A stretch of DNA of 64,000 bases from Anodontia alba (taxonomy: Eukaryota > Mollusca > Bivalvia > Lucinida > Lucinidae). Below are positions 45,298-56,170 of the stretch, piece after piece; the first letter of the stretch is position 1, and every line of letters starts with the position of its first letter. The stretch is taken from contig OZ024823.1 of assembly GCA_964016985.1 (NCBI GenBank), positions 106,566,476 through 106,630,475 on the forward strand, given 5' to 3'. Both the position numbers and the translations under genes were made by a program. The notes beneath the pieces were generated by a model. That model was not told where the DNA came from. It made no database searches and saw nothing but the letters and a program-made list of their open reading frames with translations.

Positions 45298-45575
45298 TAT
45301 CAATCTGTTATCTGCTGAATCAGCTCTGAGAGTGATAAAGGTTAAGTTTGGAAATGTTGATTTTGGTTCCCGAATCATATGAAACTGAACAGCAGAAAAT
45401 TCTGCAAGAACACACTAGCTCTGAGTGTCTGAGCTGTTCGCTGATATGATAAATTATATGAACTGAACAACATTATCTTGTTATGGTCTGTGATTGTGCA
45501 AGCAGATCACATACAGGGCATTTTTAATTTGGTGGAGCTCAGTTTAATTATCAGATGACTTGTTAAGGAAGAATA

Positions 45576-45822
45576 CACTGAAACCTCTTTATAAGATAGT
45601 TTGTTATAATAAGACGATTTTGGATATAAGATTAAAGGTGGACCCAAAAAATGTGTCAAAACAAAAATGTGTAGATTATATAGAAAAATGACCATTTATG
45701 GTCATTTTTCTAAATAATCTATACATTTTTGTTTGTATACAACATAGTTGTTTAGCTAACATAATATTTGCTTTTGATCCCAGCAGTAGTGGTATTAGTA
45801 GTGGTATAAAGAGGTTGTGGTG
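45576..45822. mobile_element. MITE with ACCTCTTTATAA TIRs (247 bp)
   Basis: CACTGAAACCTCTTTATAAG opposes TATAAAGAGGTTGTGGTG, with TA on both flanks. The central hairpin is GAAAAATGACCATTTATGGT CATTTTTC. It serves as the uninterrupted reference for the copy at 48010. Confidence 0.85.
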
Positions 45823-45845
45823 TATTAGTTGATAAAGCAGGGATA

Positions 45846-45960
45846 TTTTTCTCTTTTTTTTTTCATAAAAATGTGTTGTGGGTGCTCATTAGAAGTGCTT
45901 TGCTAAGGGACATCTAATGAGTACTCACAACATACATTTGTATGGAGATATGGAGAAAAT
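45846..45960. repeat. Palindromic element, CATATGTTGTGGG family, diverged
   Basis: GTGTTGTGGGTGCTCATTAG pairs with CTAATGAGTACTCACAACAT. Confidence 0.8.
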
Positions 45961-46109
45961 TGTCCCAGAATTATCATGAAATACTCCTTAACAATTCTGA
46001 ATTCATCTTTGTTTCCTCTCCATTAAGTTATGTTCTTATTAAATCTTGTTGGAAGTTTTTTTTATTATTATTGAAAGGTTCTGTGCAATACTGGTAATAG
46101 CCTATGTTT

Positions 46110-46640
46110 CTGATTGTCTAAAAGTTATGGTAAATCCCAAAAGCATTTGGATAGTAAAAGCACAATATTTACCATAAGTATTGGGACACCTTATCTACTG
46201 ACCATACTTGTACTAAAATTTGAAATAGTATGTTCAAATACCTAAAATATTGCTGTATGTATGGCAAACAGTGTAGACCCTGATCAGATGCTGCATTCAG
46301 ATTGCCAAGGCCTGTCTGTCCAAATAATTAGGATTATTACGGTAATGCCGGATGCAATTAATTGCCCAGCCTTAAGGGTATTAGGGAGTGGAGGTAATGT
46401 TTACAAAGAAATAATATTCTGAAAGTCCAGCGTTTTAGTGTTTTTCTGGTGTATTTGTAGTGAGAATAAAAATAGCATAGCTACCATTAATATATTCAGA
46501 CAGACATGCCTAAGCAAATAGTATAGACACAGATGAGTGTCTCTGATCAATGTCTGCACTGTTTTCCATTCAGCCGTTAAAGTCACATCATCAGATAGTC
46601 AGTGGAATTGTTCAGTTAACCTTTTTCATTTTCTTGTCTA
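46110..46640. repeat. Decayed GTTTGCC/CAGACAGGCC hairpin copies
   Basis: GGCAAACAGTGTAGACCCTG at 46263, CAGACAGACATGCCTAAGCA at 46498 and a GGGACACC/GTCCAAATA pair suggest two or three damaged copies of the element at 43820-44250. Confidence 0.6.
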
Positions 46641-46646
46641 ATTCAG

Positions 46647-46752
46647 CATTTTTCTTGGAAAACAGGTTTTGACATTTCATGCAAATTGTCTCCAATGGAG
46701 ACAATTTGCATGAAATGTCAAACCCTGTTTTCTGGAAAAAAAAGTAAGAAAA
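46647..46752. repeat. Palindromic element, GGAGACAAT family, best copy
   Basis: TTGACATTTCATGCAAATTG and CAATTTGCATGAAATGTCAA flank TCTCCAATGGAGA, with outer arms GGAAAACAGG / CCTGTTTTCTGG. Near perfect over about 45 bases per arm. Confidence 0.92.
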
Positions 46753-46809
46753 ATGTTGCAATGTTGTCTGCTAAAAATTTTCCCCAGAGTGCTAAGTATA
46801 AAGCTGATA

Positions 46810-47080
46810 CAGTAAGTAGTTATGGTGTCCAAACACCATAGTTATCATGAATGTTGGGACAGACAGTCCTTAGGAAACAGTGAAGTCCTGATCAGTAACT
46901 GCAAAATGTGGCATCTGATCAGGGTCTACACTGTTTGCAACTTGCCCAGCAATATATTAAACACATTAACAGGTAGTGGAAAGACTTTTATAAGTATGGT
47001 AGGAAATTTAGGTGTCCCAATATTAATAGTAAATATGGTAATTATTTGGGCCCAGTTGTTCAAAACTAAGGATGCAGTTA
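46810..47080. repeat. GTTTGC/GTCTACAC hairpin element copy
   Basis: GGTGTCCAAACACC, GGGACAGACAGTCC, GATCAGGGTCTACACTGTTT and GGTGTCCCAATATTAATAG match the family at 43820. Confidence 0.7.
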
Positions 47081-47084
47081 GTTA

Positions 47085-48009
47085 ATGTATCGTTTAAACT
47101 TTGATAATTAAATATGGCGTATATGCTAAAAATACCTGTGAATTAGATTGTGTACTTACAAGAACAGTTAACATTTTGACCACTAATGAGCTCATTAAGC
47201 TAATAATGCTTTGAACAACTGGCCCAGAGATCTACTAGGATAGAGTGGCTTTATTGTAGCTCAAGACACCTTGAAACACATCTGAGATCTTCAAAAAATT
47301 TAATTATTTTGAATTAAAACATGAAACTTGTCACAATCATTTCATTGAGCTAACCATACTTGGTACCTTCAATTCTTTAAAAAAAAATTTCTTTGAAGCT
47401 TTGCTTTCAGTGGTTTGAATTGTCTCAGTGCCAAAATGGTCTATGTTTACATCTCATTGTTGCTTTGATGTGAATTGTTAGGTTCTTTGTAATAGAATGT
47501 TGATAATAAGATCATGATACTTTATATGTGAAAAGGGCCCTTATGCCGTATGTCGACAAAGAAGACCCAGATCTGCCTGCACTTCTGTGCAGTTTGGTCA
47601 GGACCTTCATTGGCCAATTACAGAATAGAATATGTTAACAAACAAAAGGTCCTGATCAGATTACACTGAAGTGCTGGCTAGTGGGCCTCCACTGTTTGCA
47701 TTTGCCATAAGATCCCATTTAATGTGTTGTGCATAAAATATTTTAACCCAAGACAAAGGAAAAAAAAAAGACTTTTTATGTGGAAACATGTTTCTGCCTG
47801 GGTAGCACACAAGTATGCCTTTTCTTGTAGGTAACCAGCATACAAAACTTCGGGTTTTTTGGCATATATGTATAGCTAATGCCCATATCAGCTGCACATT
47901 CTTGCAGTCAGATCAGGCCCTTTACTACCTGTTGATATATTCTACAGAATACTTTTACTCTGTAAGCAGAGCTTTGGCAGTAGGGCATTTACTGTCCACT
48001 AGCAGAATA
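47085..48009. other. Intergenic, nothing coding
   Basis: 47525-47720 carries a diverged member of the GATCAGCCTG short-palindrome family. No exon is supported. Confidence 0.4.
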
Positions 48010-48544
48010 CACTGTTACCTCTTTATAAGACAGTTCATTATCAGATGGTTAAATGTAGACCGCAAAAGTGGTGTATCCAAACAAAAGCCGGCCTCGGTGG
48101 CGCAGTTGGATGTGCGTCCGACTGGAGACCAGGAGGTCACGGGTTCGACCCTGGCCGAGGTTGGCAACATTCATTCAAGGAGATTGATCATGAAATATTT
48201 TCTACGGTCATTCTCTCCCATCTGCTGATTCAAGAAGGGCAGTTGTCAGTTTCTGGCGAAAGAATGTGCACAATACGATTAACCACTTAGAGGACTAAGC
48301 CTGCCCAGTAAATGTGTGGTTAAGTAAACTGACTACGCTCGACATGACCCCATTGGGTTGACTGGGCCGTAAAACCTCAACACAAACAAATTAGAACAAA
48401 AATGTACAGATTATATAGACAAAAAGACCTTTTATGGTCATTTTTCTATATGATCTATATTTTTTGTTTGGATACAACACAGTTCTTTAGCTAACAACAT
48501 GTTCTTCAGGGTTCAAGCAATAGTGTTATAAAGAGGTTGTGATG
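48010..48544. mobile_element. ACCTCTTTATAA MITE interrupted by a SINE
   Basis: CACTGTTACCTCTTTATAAG opposes TATAAAGAGGTTGTGATG. Up to GTGTATCCAAACAAAA it matches 45576-45665, and after 48394 it resumes at AACAAAAATGTACAG. The gap is a SINE. Confidence 0.85.
48087..48394 (+). mobile_element. tRNA-derived SINE, best copy
   Basis: GCCGGCCTCGGTGGCGCAGT begins the head, with an A-box-like TGGCGCAGTTGG and a canonical B box GGGTTCGACCC. The body shared with 29699 and 55893 follows, with a CAACACAAACAAATTAG tail. AACAAAA flanks both sides (48080-48086, 48395-48401) as a probable target duplication. It is not a functional tRNA: the 3' half continues into SINE body. Confidence 0.9.
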
Positions 48545-49450
48545 TTATTTGACTTTGTAGAATGTATCTGTGGGCACTAAAGGGCCTAATCAGATTGGGT
48601 GGATATGCAGGCTGATCTGGGGTTTTGCTGCCCTCATACGCCTAGACACACGCCCTTGCTTGATCTTGCTCTAATTATATGCGAGCTGTGAGAACCATGA
48701 AGGTAACTCTATTTCCACAGCAAACCTCATAAAACCAGAGCTTGGTTGATAAAAAGCATTTAGATGTTAGCCTGGCAGCACTGTATGAAAGTGTATCTGG
48801 TCTCAGTCTTTATAGTTAACATTTTGTATATGAGTGGTTTACCTGTAATAGGTCACAATTAATGTATCTTATTTGCCATTTGCTGCCTACTGCGTTATAA
48901 GTCTTACCTCTGTGAACATTTTGACATTGGTTTTGTATTGTTGAGTGATTTGATTGTTACTGTCCCAAATGAGCCCATTGAATTTGGAACCAGAAAAAAA
49001 CATGTCATATTGTAGAAACCTGAGCTGGCACATTGCAAAACAGCTATTAGCAAATGGCATTGACCCAAATAAATTACATATCTGTGCACACTGGTCAAAG
49101 CCATCTCAGTGTGAGCCTTATTTTTTATGAAGTTCATATATAAGCCAGGGCACAGCATTTCCTACAAGATTACATGCGTGCCCAGCAAAAGACTCACATC
49201 AGCCTGTGAATCTGTGCAGTCTGATCAGTCTTCACAGGGCACTCTGTGAGTAGCTAAGGGTACAAAGTGTTTTTAGGTTGACAGTAAACACTCTGATCAG
49301 ACTGTGCTTATCCACATTCAGATACAAGTCTAGGCTCGGTGCTTTTGCAGTCTTGTAGAAAATGCTATACCCAGACTCATATGTGAATGAACAGTGTAGC
49401 AGTTATGCAAGCTCCATTGGTTTCTCTGTATTTGCATTCAACAGTTTGTA
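48545..49450. other. Intergenic with diverged GATCAGCCTG palindromes
   Basis: Members near 48560-48660 and 49165-49340 (CACATCAGCCTGTGAATCTG, GCAGTCTGATCAG). No gene. Confidence 0.45.
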
Positions 49451-49622
49451 TCCAGCAGGCACACAATGTTCCAACAACTTCTATTAAACGTTGATTCAAC
49501 GTTAAGACCTTGAATCGACGTTGTTCCAGCGTTGTCTTAAAACGTTTAAGCAACGTCTTTTGAACGTTGATTCAACGTCAAGACGTTGGATCGACGTTGT
49601 CCCAACGTTTTATACCTGCTAT
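49451..49622. repeat. AACGTTG-rich inverted-repeat element
   Basis: The edges are CCAGCAGGCAC and CCTGCT. The interior has repeated AACGTTGATTCAACGT and TCGACGTTG words, each itself palindromic. Similar in build to 58589-58672. Confidence 0.8.
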
Positions 49623-49887
49623 GTAGTATTTGTTGTTCTCTGACTGTGTGTATGATCAATTAAGATCCAGACAAACTACAGTAAGCAAATGAAAGCCCGC
49701 AATGGCCTTTGGAAGCACTGGCTGATCTGGGTTTTCGTTGTTCACATGGTACAAATCCCTGTTCTTATGATGCGAGTCATTGATGTTAAGGTATCATATT
49801 GGTTGTCATGTCACATATCTTGTATGGTTATTCTTAAAAACCCTTAAAGTGCTAATCACTGCTGCAGCAGACAATATTTCATTATTA

Positions 49888-49980
49888 TTATTTTTCAGAG
49901 AAAATAAAAAAAAGTGAATTGTCTGCCTAACAGACTATTCACCTGCAATGCCAAGTGTTATTGCCTCTGAAAAAAATAAC
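49888..49980. repeat. Palindromic element, TTCAGAGAAAATAA family
   Basis: ATTTTTCAGAGAAAATAA... GAATTGTCTGCCTAACAG pairs with AGACTATTCAC... GCCTCTGAAAAAAAT. It is followed by a C run and A run. Confidence 0.75.
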
Positions 49981-50684
49981 CCCCCCCCCCCCAAAAAAAA
50001 AAAATAAATAAATAGACTGTCGTCTCTACAATTTTGCTCAGCGCTTTAAGAGTTAAGTCTGTGGTGTGTATTGTTATTCTGTATGCAAATTTAATATTTT
50101 TACTATAAATTTTCTAGACATTGATACTACAAACTTGAATATTAAACACTAAGTGTACATTGTAAAAACACATTATTTGCATACAGTTCTTTTTAAACAG
50201 TGATAAATTATGGAGAAAATAAAAATAAATTCTGCCAGATTGAGTTCCGATTGCTTTCTTTCTGTATACTGCCTTTATCACTCCTATTCAGAATCGTTCT
50301 GATGGCCAAGTGGATAGGGATCCCAGCTTCGGATAACGAGATCCCGGCTTCGAATCCCGCAGAAAATGAAAGGCTCTCTGTAGTGATGTGCCGTACATAT
50401 TTGTACAGCGGTACCTTGCAAAGAGACTTTCATTATCACCATTCCATCGCCTAAATATGGCAATGTTGAAAAGAACGTAAAACACGAAATCGTCATCCGT
50501 CCAGAGAGGAATGTTTTCAATTTCTGAAAAGGAAAAGTAACAGGGGCTGGTGAATAAGGAGGGTGTGGTAAAATTTACTTTCTCTTTTGCAAAAAAAAAA
50601 ATAAATAAATAAAAATAAAATAACAATGGCAGACATGTTGGCTGTCATGTCGAACATGTTTGAAACCCATGACTGGGCGATGTT

Positions 50685-51494
50685 TAGACCCTTTATGTAA
50701 ATCAAGGTCAGTTCTTACATTGTCATTTACACCCATGTATAAGTTTTGAAAAGTGTACATAACTGCTGAAGTATTCAAGATAAGAGCTTTAATATTTCGC
50801 CCACACCAGTCTTAGGGTTAGATCTTTCAATAGCACATACCACCACTTCCTCAGTTTGTCCTGCCTAGGTCAAGGTCAGGCTATACTTTGTCATTTGAAC
50901 CCATGTTCGAGTTCTACGTTTAAGTTTTGAAAAGTGTTTGTAACTGCTGAAGTATTCAAGATACCGCTTTAATATTTGGCCCACATCAACATTAGAGTAA
51001 GACCTTTCAATAGCACACATCCTTTTCTCGGTTTGACCTTCTGTCTAGGTCAAGGTCAGGTCATACTTTCTCATTTACACCCTGTTTGATTTCTGCGTTT
51101 AAGTTTTGAAAAGTGTTCGTGACTGCCGAAGTATTCAAGCTGCCGCTTTAATATTTGACCACATCTACCTTAGGGTAAGACATTTCAATAGTACACACCC
51201 TTCCTCAGTTTGACCTTCTGCCTAGGTCAAGGTCAGGTCATACTTTGTCATTTACAGTGTACATGACTGCTGAAGTATGTAAGATATAGCTTTCATATTT
51301 CATCCACACCAACCTAAGGGATTCAGCATGTAAGATATAGCTTTCATATTTTGTCCACACCAACCTGAAGGAAGATGTTTCAATGGCATATATCCCATCC
51401 CTCAGTTTGACATTCTTCCGACATCAAAGTCAGGTCATACTCTGTCATTTACAGCTATGTTTGAATTCTGCATTTAATCTTTACTATTTAAATA
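50685..51494 (+). repeat. Second copy of the about 180-bp array element (left part)
   Basis: Matches 21935-22790: GGTCAAGGTC at about 50703 (as TCAAGGTC), 50869, 51049 and 51225, spaced 166-180 bp. Its right end reappears at 53561-53610 (GATCAGCCCTTTCCGGCGAG, TCTTCTGACAACTC) after an inserted element. Confidence 0.8.
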
Positions 51495-53560
51495 TTTTTA
51501 GCTCGCCTGTACGAAGTACAAGGAGAGCTATTGTAGTCACCCCGGTCGTCCACGTTTGCGTTTGCGTTTGCGTTTGCATTTGCGTTCCCGTTCCCGTCAC
51601 ACTGTGTTAAAGTTTTTCAAATGCTTATATCTCAACAGTCACTCCTCACAGAGGCATCAAATTTGGAACTTAGGTACCTTGGAGGGTCTTCTGAGATTCC
51701 AAGAGAATAAACCCCTGGGTTCATGCCCCTGGGTGGGGCTAGGGGTCAGAATCTAGGACACCTTTGTAATACTGTGTTAAAGTTTTTCAAATTCTTATAT
51801 CTTGATTTTCACTCCTCATAGAGCATTCATATTTAGAATCTGGGTACCTGGACGAGTCTTTTGAGATTCCAAAAGAACATACCCCTGGGTTCATACCTCA
51901 GGGTGGGCCTTGGGGTGGGGCTAGGGGTCAAAATCTAGGACACATTTGTAAAATCTTATATGCCTACAGGTTATAGACACAACTGGTTATACATCAGCTA
52001 ACTATGTGACATCAGTTTAAGTGTAAGAGAGTGAAGGTCATGGTGACCTACATTTTACGGTCAAGGTCACCTAGATTTCACGGTCCAGTGATTTTGCCTT
52101 ATATCTTGAATTCTATTTGTTGGATAAATGTCACACCTGGGATATTACTTCCATGTGACCCAATGAATGACCACTTACTATATCTAGGTCATTGTGACCT
52201 ATATTTCATGGTTCAGTGATTTTGCCTTATATCTTGAATACTTTTTGTTGGTTAAATGTCACACCTGGGATATTACTTCCATGTGACCCAATGAATGACC
52301 ACTTACTATATCTAGGTCATTGTGACCTATATTTCATGGTTCAGTGATTTTGCCTTATATCTTGAATACTATTTGTTGGATAAATGTCACACCTGGGATA
52401 TTAGTTCCATGTGACCCAATGAATGACCACTTACTATATCTAGGTCATTGTGACCTATATTTCATGGTTCAGTGATTTTGCCTTATATCTTGAATACTAT
52501 TTGTTGGATAAATGTCACACCTGGGATATTAGTTCCATGTGACCCAATGAATGACCACTTACTAAATCTAGGTCATTGTGACCTATATTTCATGGTTCAG
52601 TGATTTTGCCTTATATCTTGAATACTATTTGTTGGATAAATGTCACACCTGGGATATTAGTTCCATGTGACCCAATGAATGACCACTTACTATATCTAGG
52701 TCATTGTGACCTATATTTCATGGTTCAGTGATTTTGCCTTATAGCTTGAATACTATTTGTTGGATAAATATCACACCTGGGATATTAGTTCCTTGTGACC
52801 CGATTATTGACGTCAAAATATATCTCTGTTGGTGTGACCTATATTTCATGGTTCAGTGATTTTGCCTTATATCTTGAATACTATTTGTTGGATAAGTGTC
52901 ACACCTGGGATATTAGTTCCTTGTGACCCGATTATTGACGTCAAAATATATCTCTGTTGGTGTGACCTATATTTCATGGTTCAGTGATTTTGCCTTATAT
53001 CTTGAATACTATTTGTTGGATAAATGTCACACCTGGGATATTAGTTCCATGTGACCCAATGAATGACCACTTACTATATCTAGGTCATTGTGACCTATAT
53101 TTCATGGTTCAGTGATTTTGCCTTATATCTTGAATACTATTTGTTGGATAAATGTCACACCTGGGATATTAGTTCCTTGTGACTCGATTATTGACGTCAA
53201 AATATATCTCTGTTGGTGTGACCTATATTTCATGGTTCAGTGATTTTGCCTTATATCTTGAATATTTGTTGGATAAATGTCACACCTGGGATATTAGTTC
53301 CATGTGACCCAATGAATGACCACTTACTATATCTAGGTCATTGTGACCTATATTTCATGCTTCAGTGATTTTGCCTTTTATTTTTATTACTATTTCATGG
53401 AGAATTGTCATACCTGGATTATTATATCTAAGTGACAAAATGATTTACATACAAATACATCTAGGTCAGTGTGACCTATATTATATGGCTTAATGATAAA
53501 AATGTTACAATATAAAATGTACCCAGCAGGCGAGCTCGCTGTCCTCTGACAGCTCTTGTT
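51495..53560 (+). mobile_element. AGCTCGCC-type element carrying a 128-bp satellite
   Basis: Starts TTTTAGCTCGCCTGTACGAA (hairpin CTGTACGAAGTACAAGG) and ends GCAGGCGAGCTCGCTGTCCT... AGCTCTTGTT. It holds a GTTTGC hexamer run (about 51552-51585), a twofold repeat of about 178 bp (CTGTGTTAAAGTTTTTCAAA at 51602 and 51772) and the 128-bp array. It sits inside the second copy of the 180-bp-array element. Confidence 0.8.
52030..53480 (+). repeat. 128-bp tandem satellite with ERE palindromes
   Basis: GTGACCTATATTTCATGGTT recurs at 52194, 52322, 52450, 52578, 52706, 52834, 52962, 53090 and 53218, each exactly 128 bp apart, then at 53343 and, diverged, 53471. Central units are nearly identical. Two variants alternate: A with AGGTCATTGTGACCT, and B with TTATTGACGTCAAAATATAT and TTGGTGTGACCT. 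The period is too long and the units too continuous for a CRISPR array. Confidence 0.95.
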
Positions 53561-53639
53561 TTCTTCTCTGATCAGCCCTTTCCGGCGAGCTGCATTGTCT
53601 TCTGACAACTCGTGTGTGTGTGTGTTTTATGTTTTTTGT

Positions 53640-54380
53640 TTTTTCAATTAAATACCACATCTTTACAGTATTTTTCAGAAACGCTTTTGCCCTTTATTGC
53701 AACGCCTTCACCAGAGAAGAAGATTGCATACAAAACTTTCTTTGCACTTAACTTGCGTTTAGCATTAACTGGTCTTTTGCTATTTTGGGGTCCATATTTT
53801 ATTGCTTACCTTCTTAACAGGTTCAAAATAATATATCCAAGTTTCATCGCCAGTGACGACGTTTGCAAATTTCTTTTCATCATATTTTGGAAATATTTTT
53901 AGCAACTGTTTGACTATTTTAACTCTACTTCTTTTGACCATCAGTCAACAAATGAGGCACCGACCTAGCAGAAATCTTCCTAAAATTCAAGATATTCTCT
54001 ATAATGTAATGAACTCTTAATAATGAGATGCTAACCATTCGTGCTTTATCACGCACTATATACCTAGTATCTCTTTCAACAATTACTTTTACTTTTGATA
54101 CAATTTCTTCACAAGATGCGGACTTTGGCCATCCTGATTTGGGTGCATTTTCGATCGACTCTAACCCTGAATCAAATTTCTCTTTCCATCAACGAAACGT
54201 GTCATGAGACACATTAGTAGATCCGTAAACAACAGAAATTTCAGCAAATACTTGTTTCAAAGAACAACCAATCTTAGAGATAGCTTTTATGTAAGCCCGT
54301 ATTTCCTCCTTCTTGGCAACACTTTTACCTACCATTTTGACTGCAGTAGTCAATGACTGCGTGTATTCAAATGGCAAATT
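53640..54380 (-). pseudogene. Mariner-type transposase relic (second, different family)
   Basis: Read from 54377 downwards the frame gives GKSVAKKEEIRAYIKAISKI and GSTNVSHDTFR (helix-turn-helix part). In shifted frames it continues with GWPKSASCEEIVSKVKVIVE and VTGDETWIYYFEP (about 53861-53825), which holds the first catalytic Asp of mariner transposases. The residues after it (KKVSNKIW) also fit. The remaining catalytic region with HDNAPAH is missing; the frame dissolves at about 53640 near a GT run. Many stops and shifts. It differs from the Tc1-like fragment at 5050. Confidence 0.85.
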
Positions 54381-54586
54381 ATCTATCTTTCAATTTGATT
54401 TATGGGCACATGTACACATCATTGTGTAAGTACTGGATAGCGATATACATATTTTTTCAAGTTCCACGTTGACATGGAGCAATGACGCAAGTAATTCTTT
54501 CGGAACACCACTCGTATCTAGGGTAAAGATGGTATATCATATGATCTATAAACAAACAACCTTTCATTGGCTCGGACATGCTTCCA

Positions 54587-54879
54587 GCCCAGTCAGTATT
54601 TTGTAATTTGACTAGCTTGCACGAACAAGCCAGTAAATATACAATTATTGACTATTGAGGTATTGGATATAACGTGATATCCACCAGAGAATACCAACCA
54701 TATTCTCTGATGATATCCACCAGAGAATACCAATATTGACCGAGGCTATTGCCGCGGTCAATATTGGTATTCTCTGGTGGATATCATGTCTTATCGAATG
54801 CCTAAATAGTCAATAATTATATAATATCTAGTGTTAGAAACAAATATTTACTGGAAGGCGCGCGTATTCACTGGGCTGA
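54587..54879. repeat. Inverted-repeat element, CAGCCCAGT..ACTGGGCTG
   Basis: Outer CAGCCCAGTCAGTA and TTCACTGGGCTG; then CAATTATTGACTATTGAGG against ATAGTCAATAATTATA; then GATATCCACCAGAGAATACC against its complement around a tip with CCGAGGCTATTGCCGCGG. One arm contains an extra duplication of the CACCAGAGAATACC block. A half copy is at about 55493-55560. Confidence 0.85.
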
Positions 54880-55890
54880 AAACAGCTCTCAGCCTAAGAA
54901 AGACAGTCTATTTTTAGGTTATATTATAACAAGTTTTGATGACGTCACTAGTATTGACGCCGACGTCTACGCGCACTTTTTTGGAATAATGGGGTCTGGT
55001 GTTGGCTGTTACTGCCACAGTTATCAAGAGAAAAGACAAAGTACATAATAAAACAATCATAGACCTTTTTAATGTTATTTTCATCCGGGCTACTGACCAG
55101 GTGATTACAGTATTACGCCAAGTGACCAATAATTGTGGTTGGCATAAACATTTCCGGTTCCATTGATACCAATTGATTCATGGATAATAAATTCCTTTTG
55201 GTTAATATTCACGCCTTAAATTTTATCTTGTGTTTGAAAATACTGCTTTAAGATGCAATTTAACTGCTTTTCCTAAGATAAATACAAATGTTTCAATGAT
55301 ATTTTTCCGATATCAGCCGGCACGCGCGCAATATTGCTTTATGGAGACCATTTTAACGCCTAGTGTTTTAGCTAGTAAATAGTTAAAATATGTGTAAATA
55401 TTTAAGGCTATGCCATTTAAATGATCAGTTGATGAGAATCTCTTCTGAAAAGAATTTATTTTATTGTGTGACGTAGTGTTAAAATTGGTCTATTGACTAT
55501 TGAGGTTTTTGGATGTAACGTTAATATTCACCATTGAATACCAATATTTACCTGATGGCGGAGTAGTTCAATTATTACAAGGTAATACCAGTATACATTG
55601 TATATGGTGCTATCTGGGTTAGTGGTTACCAGCTGTGTACCTTGTGTATTGTGCACCCAGCCAAAATTCAGATCAGCCTGCACATTCGCACAGTCCGATC
55701 AGATCAGCCTGTGCATTCGATCAGAATCTTCACTGGGCGCATTTTGGATAGCCAACGATGCACAGTTTCTTCATGAGGACAACAAAGACTCTGATCAGAT
55801 TGCGCGGAACGTTATATCACTTTGTGGCTAAAATGTTTATTTATTGTTTGTTCGTTTAAAGAATAGTTTGAGAGACAATCAGTCTACCAA
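54880..55890. other. Intergenic, no supported gene
   Basis: Contains a half copy of the preceding element and, at 55655-55830, a GATCAGCCTG-type palindrome (CAGATCAGCCTGCACATTCG, GCACAGTCCGATCAGATCAG). Confidence 0.45.
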
Positions 55891-55892
55891 GA

Positions 55893-56170
55893 GCTGGGTT
55901 CTATAGCGCAGTCGGTAGCGCGTCTCCAGATTCCGAGGTCGCAAGTTCGAATCCCACCTTGGTCACATAACTGATCATGAAATAATTTCTACGGTCATGC
56001 TTGCCATTCCGCTGATTCAGGAAGGACAGTTGTCAGCTACTGCCGAAAGTATGCGCGCAAACTATTGGTTAACTGCTTAGCCTACCGTGGAAAAGTGTGT
56101 GAGGAGGCTAAATGACCCGTCCGCATGACCATAACAGTTTTGAATGGGCCGTAAAACTCTAAAGAGGAAA
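55893..56170 (+). mobile_element. tRNA-derived SINE, third head type
   Basis: The head GCTGGGTTCTATAGCGCAGT has A-box TAGCGCAGTCGGTAGCG and B-box GGTCGCAAGTTCGAATCCC, a different tRNA-like head from 29699 and 48087. It is followed by the same body (CATGAAATAATTTCTACGGT, GCTGATTCAGGAAGGACAGT). The body is more diverged. Confidence 0.85.

Noticed and set aside
48087..48160. Functional tRNA gene
   Set aside because: A and B boxes are present, but the acceptor stem is not closed and the sequence runs into the SINE body. The same applies at 29699 and 55893.
50288..50626. 112-codon minus-strand frame near 50.4 kb
   Set aside because: Overlapping frames in all phases, low-complexity F/Y-rich start from an A/T tract, and no homology recognised.
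52030..53480. CRISPR-like direct repeats
   Set aside because: The 128-bp units are continuous with no unique spacers, sit in eukaryotic DNA and lack any cas gene.
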